64,000 nt of DNA from Penicillium oxalicum (taxonomy: Eukaryota > Ascomycota > Eurotiomycetes > Eurotiales > Aspergillaceae), in NCBI RefSeq assembly GCF_001723175.1, contig NC_064657.1:682001-746000 (forward strand), given 5' to 3'. Within the stretch, counting starts at the first letter, position 1. Each line of letters opens with the position of its first letter. Both the position numbers and the translations under genes were made by a program. Below the pieces are notes generated by a model. The model was not told the origin of the DNA, made no database searches, and was given only the letters and a program-made list of their open reading frames with translations. This document shows positions 11,098-22,479 of the stretch, one piece after another.

Positions 11098-11339
11098 TGT
11101 ATCGCAGGACAGAGAACCTGTTAGCTAGGCAAAGAGTAAGTCTATAGGGTCTGATTTCAAAGACTGAATCTTGGAGTCCGGGTAGGCTCTACTAGTTCCT
11201 ATAATATATATATAGCGTTTCCGCGTACCGAGTTCCTACAGCCCTACATAGAGTCCTTAGGGTTGTTACCCCAAGGCGACGCGGGGTCGATTTAACAGTG
11301 AATCGTCTCGAGTTATCACGTATAATATATACTATAATA
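11098..11339. repeat. LTR-like repeat C, left copy
   Basis: This 242 bp stretch starts TGTATCGCAGGACAGAG and matches 45563-45806 closely along its length, including GCGTTTCCGCGTACCGAGTTC and GTTGTTACCCCAAGGCGAC. The copies differ mostly by C-to-T or G-to-A changes. Starting TG and ending in what would be CGTAACA before decay, it looks like an LTR. No target duplication matches between the two copies, so I cannot say they belong to one insertion. Confidence 0.55.
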
Positions 11340-12850
11340 ACTATTCCCTCCTTCTATACTAGTCGCCCTAACTAGGGATATTTTATTTAGGAGATACTAT
11401 AACTCAGACTTTATTGTATTACTAAGAGAATAAATCGTAGGTATATCGTATACAGAACGCTACGTCCTTAAATTTAGGAGATATAGGTATAAATAAAGGA
11501 TTCTTATATTACGTAGCTATACTTTCCTACTACTATCGGCGATACTATTTAAAAGAAAGCGCGCTAGGGCGTTTAATCCTTATTTAATAGATTAGCGTTA
11601 GTTAGGGAGCTAAGAATCTATCCGTAATAGAGTATTTTATTAATAATTCGCTCTCGAAGATTTATAGAATCGATATTCCCGCGGATAAGGATATTTTAAC
11701 TTTAATCTATTTCCCTTACTTAAACTTAGTTCTAGAATACCCTATTATTATCAGAATTATTATCGCTACGAGGCTACTAGTAGGATAGGCTATATACCTC
11801 CTACGCTAAACTTCGTAACTATAAGCCCTAATTTTCTCTAGTATCTAAAGTATTTCGGTAGGGCTAAGATAGAGTATAACTATCTAGTTATATAGTCCCT
11901 TTCGCTATAGAGTACGAGTTTAACTACTTAGGGTTAGTACTCTATAATACCTATAAGAGTAACTATAATATATATAAGACTATAAGTTTTCCTCTTTCCC
12001 GAAATAATTCCGAATTACTAATAGGTTATAAGACTCCTATATTAATAATCTAGGATATATAGGTATTTATTTTCTCTTAAAGATTTATTAGGTAATCTTT
12101 AATAGTACCTAGGAGATTATTATAGCGCCTAGGCTATCGTACGTTCCAGTTTAGCTAGTCGGTATTTATTCTAATCTATTTTAGATAAGTAAGGATTACT
12201 ATAACTTTCTTAGGGGTCGTATAGGCCTATAAGAAGAAATATATTTTCGAAGGTCCGAAGTATATATAAAGGTATAGATTACCTATAATTCCTTAACGAT
12301 TCGTTCTAATAAATTCCCTTTATAAGATACCGTCGTTTTTATTCGGAAAAGATAGTATTATTCGCTAGAACCTTATTATACTTTTAGTCCTCTCTTAATA
12401 CGTACAGACTAATATCTAGTCTTAAAGAAGGGATACTAGGTTTATATTATAGTAGACTAGGCTAGTAAACTTTACTAAGTACTTAGAGACTATAATAATA
12501 GCGAATAGTATACTTATAGTAGAAGCGACCGCGATAAAGAATATAGTATTAGAGTTTATAGAGTATTTCTAAATAAATTATAGTAGATTCGATCTAGTTT
12601 ATCTTATACGTTTCTATATATTTTTAAACTTCGCGATAGATTATTTTATATTTTATATATTCTTTTAGGTACCTATTTATTATATTTAGAGGGCTAGTCC
12701 TTCTATTTAACTAGGAAATAAAGTTATCTACTAATCTTCGTCTTCCTTTAACTTCTTCGACTTCGTATTCTTAGTTATCTTTAATAAGATTAGGAAGCAG
12801 GAGTATTTTAGGAGCGCTTATAATAGATTATTATACTATTTTTCTAGAAG
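11340..12850. other. Decayed transposon-like sequence, no domain recognised
   Basis: The sequence is strongly CpA/TpG depleted. On the plus strand several frames become long if TAG is read through (around 12380-12700), which hints at former coding, but I recognise no motif. It may be internal sequence of the element owning the repeat at 11098. Confidence 0.35.
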
Positions 12851-13244
12851 TATGATTCGAAGAGTAAAGAAAGGTTGATTTTTGAAGTATATCTATAGTA
12901 TCTCTTAAATATTAGGTCTATAAGGATAGTTACAGGACTATATAGGGCTAAATAGGGGTATTTACGTAAGCTATAACTTACGTAACTATCCTTCCGGGAT
13001 CTTATCCTCCCCTACTTAGACTAAACTCGTCCCGAGCTTTAGGATAATATAGTCTAAGCTTACTATCGCTCCGTTCGGTTATATTTATAGGTTCCTATCT
13101 TAGTATATTTATATATATAGGGTAAAGTTAAAAATAGTAAGGGTTTAATAAAGGAAAAGGTATAATATTATTTCTAGCTACTTATAACTACTATATATAG
13201 CTAACGGTCGCTAGAAGCTCCTATTAGGGTAGTCCGGAGGAATA
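12851..13244 (-). repeat. Family B 3' LTR, copy 1
   Basis: Begins TATGATTCGAAGAGTAAAG (TGTGATTC in the other copies) and matches 53648-54040 throughout. The end is placed at GGAGGAATA, aligned with GGGGGAACA in copy 2. The LTR end is inferred from the CA terminus, not from a second LTR in this copy. Confidence 0.7.
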
Positions 13245-13299
13245 AAGGATCCCTTATTATAAATATAGGTAAATTCCCCTAATCGCTTCTTCTTCTCTT

Positions 13300-14644
13300 T
13301 ATCCTTCTTTCTTATCTCTTCTAATACTATCTAGGTTATCCTATATATTCTAAGACTTTTTCCTAGGCTAGGTAGCTTACTCTAAGTCTAAACTAGATCT
13401 TTAAGTAGCTAATAGGTTTTTAGTTCCTCCTTATCCTTCTTCTAAGCTAGTAGTCGATCCTCCTATTAAGTTCTCTTCTACCCCTTTATCTTCTCTCGTT
13501 CTTAACCTCCTCCTGCTAGCTACTCTATTAAGCCCTTAGTAGTCTAAGAACTAGTCTATAAGTAATTAGGAGCTTCCGGAGTCTCGTACTCCTATTCTAT
13601 CGCCTTCTCCTAAGCCTTCCTCTAGCGACTTTATAGAGTATTAGGTCTAGACCGCTTAGTCCCGGATAGCTCTATTAATAAGGAAGAGGGCTATTAAGAT
13701 AAAGTATTCCCTAGCTAAGATCTTTATAAATACGCGCAAGAGTAGATTCCACGCGTATAACGCGTAGACTAAAGGGCTATAGATAGGCTTAGATACCTAT
13801 AGGAATCCCTTAGTAAGCTAGTTTAAGACTAATTATATAAAGGACTCCTAGACTTATAGCGCGCGGATCCGAGACGTAGACTAGAGAAATATTAATCCGA
13901 AGGATTATAGTACTCTTACGAAGCTTTAGGCGGCTTTTACTTAATAGGTCGGTAAACTAGCCCCTACTAGTACGAAGTACTAGTTATATAGTAACTAGAA
14001 TAGCTTATTTAATTCTTGCTATATCTTCGGGACCCTATAAGAGGATCTATTAGGAGGCGGAGGCTATAGAAATTACTAGTTTAATAGTAACGCGTCCTAG
14101 TATTTCTTACGAAAGGATAAGCTCCTCGATCCTTAGATATAGGAGTATTATAATAGGATATACCCCTCCTATATATTAGTTAAAGATAGGAAGGTACGTC
14201 TCCCTCTATTCGTCTATAATACCCTATACTAACTATTAGTAGCGCGATCTAAAGGACAAGAAGCGGTCCTATAATAACGATAGTAGCGAGGGTAGCTCTA
14301 AGAAGAAGAAGAAGAATAGCTAGGGTAGTAAACCCGAGAAGGGGAAGGATAAGGGTAAGGATAAGACTAAGAATAATAGTAATTTCTTTAAGAATTCGTA
14401 GCTATCTAGTCCCCTAAAGGATCCTTAGGTTTACGATAAGAACGACTTTATAGTCGCGTTAGAGACCTATAAGGCGATTCCGGAGATAATCGCGGCTTTA
14501 GAGAGCGATCTTAAGGTCCTAGAGGCGTACCTAGTTAAGAATAGGTAGATTAAGCTTAAGGATAATAATAACGATAATAATAATAATAATAGTAATAGCG
14601 ACAAGAACCTATTCGTCTCTATTAAGAAGTATTTAGGGAAGTAA
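13300..14644 (+). pseudogene. Antisense accessory frame of family B, copy 1
   Basis: Matches the better preserved frame at 54110-55434. Here it carries many TAG stops, but the C-terminal part is open: TYKAIPEIIAALESDLKVLE is nearly preserved around 14466-14530, followed by a tail of Asp/Asn codons and a TAA at 14642-14644, the same stop as copy 2. A Lys-rich patch near 14300-14370 is also shared. Function unknown. Confidence 0.55.
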
Positions 14645-14701
14645 TCTCCTTTTCGTATACTTTCGGCGTTAGTATAGATAGTTAAATTTAATATACTTTA
14701 T

Positions 14702-15127
14702 TAGACCTTGCAATTACTCGCGGCGAGCCGGCTTTTTGGACTCGACTCGCGAGCCGGCTCGTACCTCTGGCTCGAACTCGCGAGCCGGAAGACTCGCGAG
14801 TCCCTGGCTCGCGGAAAATTACTTGCGAGCCGGAAAGACTGGCTCGAACTCGCGAGTCAAGTCTTCCCGCTCGTACGGTATTGTAAAATCGAGCCGGTAA
14901 TTTATTATTATATATAGCGAGCCAGAAAAACTCGCGGTTCGATTGGCTCGATTACTAGTGTATTACCGTCGTACGGCTCGCGAGCCGGACTTTCTGACTC
15001 GAACTCGCGAGTAATTTTCCGCGGGCCGGCCTTCCCGGCTCGAACTCGCGAGTCCTTGGCTCGCGAGTCCTGCGAGCCGGTTCGCGAGTAGCGCGAGCCG
15101 AGGACTCGCGAGTAATTGCAAGGCCTA
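14702..15127. repeat. CTCGCGAG foldback repeat, copy 3 (426 bp, both ends present)
   Basis: It starts TAGACCTTGCAATTACTCGCGG and ends CGCGAGTAATTGCAAGGCCTA, inverted ends as in copy 1 with one decayed base. It is about twice the length of copy 1, by extra internal units of CTCGCGAGCCGG and GGCTCGAACTCGCGAG. It lies where family B lost about 850 bp, between the antisense frame and the integrase. Confidence 0.8.
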
Positions 15128-15671
15128 CTACGTATTCCCGGACCTATATAGCTAGGGTCGCCTACGCTAGGTATAGGTCCTACGCCTTTATTAGCTTTCC
15201 TATAAGATACTTTATTAATATACAGCCAAGTAGACTATTAAGGTTTTCTACTTTCCTATTCGTATAGGGGTAGTAAGGGGTAGTTAGCTAGTACTAAGTT
15301 TTTAGTAGGTTTAGGTAGTAGCTAACTATACCCGAAAGAAGATTTAAACTATTATTAGAGAGGATCTTGAGTAGCGCTCCGTAATTTATAAAGATTTCCT
15401 TATGGAGGAAGGTTCTAAGTACTTCTTCCGTAGCTTCCGGGATAGCTCTAGCTACTAGCTATCCGGTTATATAGTCGATTACTATAATAATCTATCTATT
15501 ACCGTTCGGTATTATTAGTAGTTATCTAATAAGGTCGATCCCCTACTTCTAGAAAGGCCTAATCCCTTTAGTTACTAGATAGTAGGCCGTTTCCTATTCT
15601 AGGGCCTTCTTTAATCCCTAAGAAACCTAGTACTAAGGGCACTTGCGTGCTATAGTCTCTATATCCGCTCC
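15128..15671 (-). pseudogene. Family B integrase fragment, copy 1
   Basis: Collinear with about 56348-56830 in copy 2, starting at TATTCCCGGACCTATATAGC (TGTTCCCGG in copy 2). In copy 2 this belongs to the minus-strand integrase. Here it is truncated at the inverted copia segment and riddled with stops. Confidence 0.6.
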
Positions 15672-15896
15672 TTACGAGATATAGGGAATTCTTTAAACCC
15701 GGCCGCTTAGCCGAGATCTTCTTTAGCTATGGTTAGTATTTAGGAATATAATTAAGGTTTAGGTAAATTTAATAATTTAGGTGATTTGGATAGGATTTAG
15801 GGATAGAATTTAGTAAGAAGGGAGGTTTGTAGGGGATATATAGTATTGTTATTATTAGTATATTATAGTAGGGTCTGAAGTAAGAGATATTAATAT
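15672..15896 (-). repeat. Inverted fragment of the copia 5' internal region
   Basis: The reverse complement of this segment matches about 16360-16585, the leader and start of gag of the copia element that begins at 15897 (shared text includes GCGGCCGG, TAAAGAATTCCCTATATCTCG and the AGTAAGAAGG tract). The two arms face each other around the LTR, with a spacer of about 460 bp. Confidence 0.65.
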
Positions 15897-16075
15897 TGAG
15901 AGAGTTTGCCCTCTCCAGATGTTTGCTAGGCCTAGTAGCGGTTATATATCTTGAGGGTTTTTCCCCTATCGTGGGTTTTCCCTCTCTCTCTCTTCTTCCT
16001 TCTCCCTAGACTTCCTAATCCCAGTTATCTCGCCTCTAGATTGCTTCCTTGCCTTGTAGACCTATAGGTCTATTA
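15897..16075 (+). repeat. Copia D 5' LTR (179 bp)
   Basis: TGAGAGAGTTTGCCCTCTCC at the left, ending GACCTATAGGTCTATTA (TCA in other copies). Matches 44527-44707 and 50602-50780. A pyrimidine tract (CCCTCTCTCTCTCTTCTTCC) lies in the middle. The end carries the short palindrome GACCTATAGGTC. Confidence 0.85.
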
Positions 16076-16098
16076 GGTTATAAGCCCGATCGCAATAG
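16076..16098 (+). other. Copia D primer-binding site (initiator tRNA-Met, internal)
   Basis: GGTTATAAGCCCGATCGCAATAG directly follows the LTR. Reversed, it reads CTATTGCGATCGGGCTTATAACC, which resembles the anticodon-arm half of an initiator tRNA-Met (GGGCTCATAACC with one decayed base). Copia-type elements are known to prime from an internal half of this tRNA. Confidence 0.6.
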
Positions 16099-16529
16099 TA
16101 AGGCCTAAATTTGTGAAAACCACAGGTTCTCAAATTTTCAATTACTAAATCTATTAAATTCGGCTATAGAAGCTATAATCACGAAAATCACTAAATCACT
16201 AAATTCTAAATTCAAATCATCAAATCTAATATAAATTTAACAAATTCAACTAGGCTATAGAAGCCAGAAATTCACTAAATATAATATAATTAACTAGGCT
16301 ATAGAAGCTAAATCTAATATTAACAAAAGGAAAGACGCGTCTGTTAATATTTGTTAGGACTACTATAACATTAATATCTCTTATTTCAAACCCTACTATA
16401 ATACACTAACACTATATATCCCCTATAAACCTTCCTTCTTACTAAATTCTATCTCTAAATCCTACCTAAATTATTAAATTTACCTAAACCTCTATTATTA
16501 TATTCCTAAATACTAACTATAGCTAAAGA

Positions 16530-17491
16530 AGACCTTAGCTAAGCGGCCGGTGTTAAGGAATTCCCTATATCTCGCGAGGACTATAGTAAGTTCTTTACCC
16601 TAAAATCCTAAGGCTAACTAGTAAACTAACTTACTAGCGCCCCTAAAGAATTTACCCTTAACCTACTTAAAATATTAGAAAGAACAGAAGACTTCGAGGA
16701 CTAGTTCAGAGATATATACTAAATCCTTAAAAAGAAAGGACTCTATCGTCTCGTTAACCTAAAATATAATAGACCTAAAGTAATATCTAACGAAGCAGAA
16801 ACTTAGGTCGAATACTCCTATACTATATAGATATAGCTCTAATAGTCTATTTCGAAGGATATCGATATAATAGTCAAAGCTATAAGATTCCGATACGAAT
16901 TCGCTAATAAATATATTATTAGCTTAAAAAAGGCCCTCTATACTACTAGCTTTATTCCTAGCAAAAAGAAGGTAACTAGGGTTCTACGAACCTACCGAGC
17001 TAACTACCTATCGGTAATCGATTTTATATATAAATTTCGTAGTACCTATACTAAAGTAACAGAAGAAGTCTAACTTACCCTAGGTATAATCGTTTCCCTA
17101 CTTCTTAATAAACTACAAAGTAATATCCTAACTTTTATAGCTACTAGACTATTAGACTACTCTAATAGATATAAGAATATCGTAAAGATTACCGCCCTAG
17201 ACCTTTTCCGAACCTTTACTAAGGTAATCTATAAACTAGAAATTATAAATTACTAATTCTCGAGCGTTATAACCACGATAACTAGAAAATCCTTAAAACC
17301 CTTATTAGACAAATATAAATACCTCCTATTAAAATATATATCCCTAAGAGGTAAATCGCTATAGGAATAGGTAAAAGAGTAGACTAAAGGCCTAAATTAG
17401 GTTACTCCGAATAGTAACTACTTCTTTTACGGAAGAAAGGGCTATACTACTAAGGACTACGCCTATTTAGTTATTATATCGCGAATCCTAG
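16530..17491 (+). pseudogene. Copia D gag region
   Basis: Collinear with 51250-52210 in copia E. With stops read through, the frame gives copia gag-like text (for example APLKNLPLTYL followed by a Glu/Lys-rich helix). Many TAG and frame breaks. It is cut by the family A insertion at 17497; the same sequence resumes at 29288 after the ATTAG duplication. Confidence 0.55.
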
Positions 17492-17496
17492 ATTAG

Positions 17497-18230
17497 TGTT
17501 ACGCGGTGCCGACTGGTCACTGTGAGTTAGAACGTCCTAGGCCGATACTTGCCTGCTATCCTAACTTCCAATCCTAAGACCTAGTCTCTCAATCGTACCG
17601 TTGCTTCGCAAAGCCTTACTGCGGGTTAGATCCTGTCGAGTGTCTTGCAAGACGTGCTAGAGGTGCGCGCTAAGTAGGTTAATCACTAAGTATTACCACT
17701 GAGTGAATCCCCTACCTGTAGGTTGGTTTGTCTTAGAGTTGAACCGTGGAGTGCAAAGTGCTTTAAGGTAGTAACTAAGTAATAATGTGCAATTAATCGC
17801 GAAGAACTAAATATATAATGCTAAAAAGAGTGTCCTTATATATCCAGTCCTTCCTATTACTAATAAGTCGAGACTTATTACTAATACGCTAGGACTTATC
17901 ACCGATAAGTCTATCCTATCACCGATAGGATATAGTCACGTGCGGGTTTACCGTTCTTGTATTTATAGTGTAATTCCGGTGCTAGTAAAATAGCGGCCGT
18001 TTCCTGCGTCGCGCTAACCGTCTTATAGAGTAAGAGGGTATCGTTTATATCGGTTAGCTATAGGCTACTTCTAGTACCTACCCTAAATATCTCCTCCCGG
18101 GTCCCTCGGGGCACGCCTAAGTATACCAAAACGCACGTAACAACGCTATTCCCTAGTGTCCGTAGAATAATTAGTCCTTAGTCGTCACTCAAATAACTAC
18201 GGCCCCCGCGCTTCTTTGAGGTCCGTAATA
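17497..18230 (-). repeat. Family A1 3' LTR
   Basis: TGTTACGCGGTGCCGACTGG to GGTCCGTAATA (TAACA in other copies), the reverse complement of the A2 LTRs. Followed at 18231 by TTATCCCCTCCTTCCC, the complement of a polypurine tract, which marks this as the 3' LTR of a minus-strand element. Confidence 0.85.
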
Positions 18231-18350
18231 TTATCCCCTCCTTCCCTATCCTTTGTCCTTAAAGGATTTAAGCGTTAGTATCCCCTTAGGTTTGTTTACT
18301 ATTTTTCTGTTTTCTCCCTATTTCTTTTCTTATAGCCTATTCTGCTAACT

Positions 18351-18980
18351 ATATCTTCTAAGGCTTCTATTCGTAAGAACGCTTTAACTCGTCGTATCGA
18401 AGACGAAGGTTTTTAATCTATAATTCCTTGCGAACGTTGCGTTCGCTTAAAACGAGTGTATATTCGCGCTAATTGTTCCGATCGCTATAGTAACTACGTA
18501 CGCGCTAGCGATAGTATAAAGTGTATAATGCCGTCTCCTTCGTTTACTAATACAGAGTGGCGTCGTTTAGTTAAGTCTTAAAATTAAATTAAGGAGGAGG
18601 AGGAGGCTATCCTAGCCAAGCTCCTTCGGCTCCGAAAGCAGAAATATTTGTTACAAAAACGTGCTAGCGATTTTATCGCTCGAGACTTTAAGGAAGTCGC
18701 CGAGTTAGAAGAGTTAGAGCGTCGCGAGGTTGAAGAGCGCGAACGCCTTGAAAAAGAGAGGCTCGAATAAGAGCGTCTCGAATCCGAACAAAATAAGCGT
18801 GCTACAGAGAGTACCCGTACCGCGACCAAGGTTCCTTTATCTGCTATAGCCGACGGCTAAGTCCTTACGGCGTCGTTAGAGGATCCTACTCTAACTTAGT
18901 TATTAAATAATCCTTCCTTTTCTTAGGCCGACCTAGATTCCTCTTGTTAGTTAGGAATACCGGTCGCCCTCTCCTATCAG
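18351..18980 (+). pseudogene. Antisense Zn(II)2Cys6-like frame of family A, copy A1
   Basis: Antisense to A1 gag-pol, beside its 3' LTR. It reads from an ATA (probably a decayed ATG) through RKNALTRRIEDEGF, then CERCVRLKRV with the later cysteines partly replaced by Tyr. A Glu-rich helix EEEEAILAKLLRLRKQK follows, then long runs of ELEELERREVEERERLEKER, which should form a coiled coil. Stops are few and are TAG or TAA where Gln is expected. The last part overlaps the opposite-strand chromodomain coding end near 18950. In A2 the same frame has more intact cysteines. Confidence 0.6.
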
Positions 18981-19860
18981 TAAAACCGTCGAACCAGCTA
19001 GTAGCAGCCCCTTAGGTTCTTAATAGGTTCCTATATATTTTCTGAGGTATCGTATCCTTTCTACTTTACTAAGTAGTAAGGCTTTCCGCTAATTTTGTTA
19101 GTATCTAGGATTTCTTCGACCTTATATTTATTTTCGGTTTCTTCTCCGATTTCCACGTTAGTAGCGATTTTAGCGTTCTTAGGTGCTTTTTCTAATAATA
19201 AGACATAAAATATAGCATAGATACGTCGCATGCTATTAGGTAGCTTCAATCGGTAATTAAGCAGTCCTGTTTTTGCTTCGATTTTAAATAGTCCCAATTT
19301 AAGGTAGTCGAGCTTTGCGCTAGGTCGTATAGTGCGAATATTACGTCGTAAGAGGTAACTTTCTCCCCCTTTCGAAAGTCCGGCGCCTCCTAGCGCGACT
19401 AATCGTAGTAGTTTTTTATGCGTAGATTAAGAAACTCGATATCCCTTATCAGTTACAAATATAGTTGCTTAAGCCTAGTCGCTAGTAGTCTCGACGATTC
19501 TGCGAGTAGCTATTTTCCGATAGTTTTCCCGATAATAGTAGGATTAAACCTATAGTTAGCGAAGAATAGTATTTCTCTGGTAGTAGCGTACATAGCGTTA
19601 TTATACGCCAACTGCGCTATTAGTAACAATCCTACCTAGTCATCCTATTAGTAATTGACGTAGTGTCGTAGATATTATTCTAGAGTTTAGTTAACTCTTT
19701 CGGTTTGTCCGTTAGTTTGCGGGTAGTACGCGGTAGAGAGTCTATGCTTAATACCGAGTTGATCCGCCAATAACTACTATATATTCGATATAAATAGTTT
19801 GTCTCTGTCCGAGGTAATCTTACTCGGTGTTCCATAGTTAGCAAACACATATTTAAGTAG
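18950..19860 (-). pseudogene. Family A1 integrase C-terminus with chromodomain
   Basis: On the minus strand the integrase core text YSSYWRINSVLSIDSLPRT lies at the A2 insertion site. Near 19297-19061 there is LLNYRLKLPNSMRRIYAIF followed by the chromodomain pattern KVEEILDTNKISGKPYYLVK and, with stops read through, a KGYDTSEN continuation. Chromodomains at the integrase C-terminus define chromoviruses and guide insertion to modified chromatin. Frame broken by several stops. Confidence 0.75.
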
Positions 19861-19865
19861 TAGGT

Positions 19866-20603
19866 TGTTACGGACCTCAAAGAAGCGCGGGGGCCGCAGT
19901 TATTTGAGTAACGACTGAGGGCCAATCATTCTGCGGACACTAGGGAATAGCGTTATCACATGCGTTTCGGTATACTTGGGCGTGCCCCGAGGGACCCAAG
20001 AAGGAGATATTTAGGACAGGTACCAGAAGCAGCCTATAGCTAACCGACACAAACGATACCCTCTTACTCTATAAGACGGTTAGCGCGACGCAGGAAACGG
20101 CCGCCATTTTACTAGCACCGGAATTACGCTATAAGTGCGAGTGACTAGTAACTTATCACGTGACTATATCCTATCGGTGATAGGATAGACTCATCGGTGA
20201 TGAGTCCTGGCGTATCAGTGATGAGTCTCGACTTATTAGTGATAGGAAGGACTGGATATATAAGGACACTCTTTTCAACATCATGTATTTAGTTCTTCGC
20301 GATTAATTGCACATTATTACTTGGTTACTACCTTGAAGCACTTTGCACTCCACGGTTTAACTCTAAGACAAACCCAACCTATAGGTAGGGGATTCACTTA
20401 GTAGTAATACTTAGTGATTGACCTACTTAGCGCGTACCTCTAGCACGTCTTGTAAGACACTCAACAGGATTCAACCCGTAGTAAGGCTTTGCGAAGCAAC
20501 GGTACGATTGAGAGACTAGGTCTTAGGATTAGAAGTTAGGATAGCAGGCAAGTATCGGCCTAGGACGTTCTAACTCACAGTGACCAGTCGGCACCGCGTA
20601 ACA
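19866..20603 (+). repeat. Family A2 5' LTR (738 bp)
   Basis: TGTTACGGACCTCAAAGAAG to CGGCACCGCGTAACA. Matches 26693-27420 and, reversed, 17497-18230 and 28685-29287. Internal sequence starts CATTGATCGCCCTGTC; no standard TGG-type primer site is obvious. Confidence 0.9.
20157..20263 (+). promoter_or_regulatory. Family A LTR promoter: CACGTGAC box, dyad array, TATA box
   Basis: CACGTGAC (20157-20164) precedes a cluster of related dyads: CCTATCGGTGATAGG, ACTCATCGGTGATGAGT, GTATCAGTGATGAGT and TTATTAGTGATAGG. TATATAA follows at 20257-20263. The right LTR repeats the arrangement, with TATATAA at 27078-27084. The position of a repeated dyad just upstream of a TATA box suggests a binding-site array for the promoter; the factor is unknown. 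Confidence 0.55.
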
Positions 20604-20643
20604 CATTGATCGCCCTGTCTTTGGACCGTGAAGCATAGTTATT

Positions 20644-21720
20644 ATGGTAGGTAACGACAGTACCCCGAAAGGAAAAACTCCTACTCGAACTACGATAACC
20701 GAACCCGACTCAGACGACGAACGTGATATGGAGATTCAGAATCTCAAAACTATCGTCGGATAACTTCGAGAACATCTTGATTAACTAGGCGCGAACTACA
20801 ACGTCTATTCGATAAGCGTGAAGGACCACTTAGAGCAACTCCATGCTTAAGTCGTCGCTTCAGCCCTAGTAACTGCCGTTAGAGCACCTAAACTCCCGAA
20901 GGCTAAGACCTTCGATAGCAATAGACAGAAATTGCGAGGATTCCTGACGCAGATAGATATCCATATCGACGTCAACAAAGGACGCCTTGTTAGCGAAGGC
21001 AGCAAGGTCATTTTCGTGTTAGCCTACCTGCGAGGATAGGCATAGGACTAGCTCGAACCATATATCCGCGAGTACTACGAAAAAGATAGCGATAAATAGA
21101 ACACGACCACGCAATCAATCTTTAGCAGCTACACTACGTTTCGATAGCACCTCGAACGAACTTTTGGCGATATTAATACCAAGAAGATAGCTAAACGCAA
21201 ATTGAAACGAATTCGATAAACAGGATTAGTATCCGCCTACACGGCCGAGTTCATGTAACTTGCAGCGATACTATAATAGGAAGACTACGCTTTGATTCCG
21301 TACTACGACCACGGACTTAAACCCTATATTAAGGACGAGCTTGCGCGGATCGATCGACTAGACACTATAGAAAAACTTATCGACGTAGTAGTACGAATCG
21401 ACAATCGCCTATACGATCGACAAATAGAAAAAAGGGAAATTAAAGGATAGCGCCGAGGCACTAGCCGACCATTATACTATCGGTACGACAAACGACCAAA
21501 CAGACTATAAGGGATAGCGACCCCTATAGACTAAAGCTAATAGAGCTCGACGTAGCGAGACTCCTAAGCAATGAAGAGAAACGACGAAGAGACAACAACT
21601 TATGCTTTGAATATAGAAAAGCAGGGCACAGAGCGCGTAAGTGCAAGGAAAAGCACAATAACGCAAAGCCATAGGCGCGTGAGCGCAGCGACAGACGCAA
21701 CAACGCAAGGCTATAACAAA
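20644..21720 (+). pseudogene. Family A2 gag
   Basis: Begins ATG at 20644 (MVGNDSTPKGKTPTRTTIT). The capsid-like part reads KLRGFLTQIDIHIDVNKGRL and EPYIREYYEKDSDK, with TAG at expected Gln/Trp positions (three within ten codons near 21040). A CCHC zinc knuckle lies near 21600 as CFEYRKAGHRARKC, where the second Cys has become Tyr by a TG-to-TA change. A frameshift separates it from the frame of the capsid part. Gag would package the element's RNA in virus-like particles; this copy cannot make it. Confidence 0.75.
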
Positions 21721-22479
21721 TGAGGGCAACCCAGGACGATTAGGTTCCGCCTTAGCAGCTACGAGCCACCGACGATAGCTCTAAGACGCCGCTACGTAAC
21801 GGCAAGAAGGTACGCATCGCCACTACCCGCGAAGGGGACCGGGCGAGTATACGGAACCAAACCAAGAAGGGTAAAACCTTAGACACCTTCGACGACTACG
21901 AAGAACGGGCGGGAGTAATACGACAAATTACTAAGGATATAACCCCCGGAACCTTCGCAGACGATATAGTTCACCGCGGCCTAATCAGCGCAGAGCACGC
22001 GACGGAAGAATTTCCCGAAATAGATTAGGAGAATATCGAGAGTCAAGGGTGGACCCAGTACGGCCTATAGGACCCTACCGACTCCTAGGAGTTATCCTAC
22101 GAAACCCAGGAAGGAGCGGGACGGACCCCGGGAACACCAAGCGAAATCCCAGAAACTCCACCGCAACTCCCAGGGAAGGATACCACTGCACAGCCTCAGG
22201 AAAGGAACCCCCAAGAGAATACAGAACAATGTCTATGTAACAACCCAAGGTGTGCATGCAGAGGATACGCACGATACCCTTAGCACGATCTCAGAGCCGT
22301 GTAGGTTATTACGACGATAGATGCTAGGTACACGCATCAGGAAAGGTCGAGAAGAGCCTCGAACCTAGACCTCTATAATAGGAAAAGAAACCTAACTAGA
22401 AACCAGAATACGTAGGAGTCTGGTTTGAAAAAGAAAACTACGCGACGAACAGCGGTAACTCGTAGCGATAGCCTAGGGA

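Larger units (their letters stand above)
12851..15671 (-). mobile_element. Ty3/gypsy family B, copy 1, 3' part only
   Basis: Collinear with 53648-56850 in the family B copy further right: LTR (12851-13244), an antisense accessory frame (to 14644), then integrase sequence (15128-15671). About 850 bp equivalent to 55500-56347 is absent and a CTCGCGAG repeat sits at the break. Gag-pol would run on the minus strand, so only the 3' end of the element is present. Far more CA/TG has been lost than in copy 2, making this the older or more heavily RIPped copy. Confidence 0.75.

Noticed and set aside
14708..14917. Open frame within CTCGCGAG repeat copy 3
   Set aside because: Arises from the short-unit repeat; not conserved in the other copies.
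18584..18829. Ser/Arg-rich minus-strand open frame
   Set aside because: Mirror image of the Glu-rich antisense coiled-coil frame on the plus strand; Ser/Arg runs are its complement.
22049..22240. Pro/Gly-rich plus-strand open frame in A2
   Set aside because: Lies in the linker between gag and protease; no motif, and frames around it are broken.
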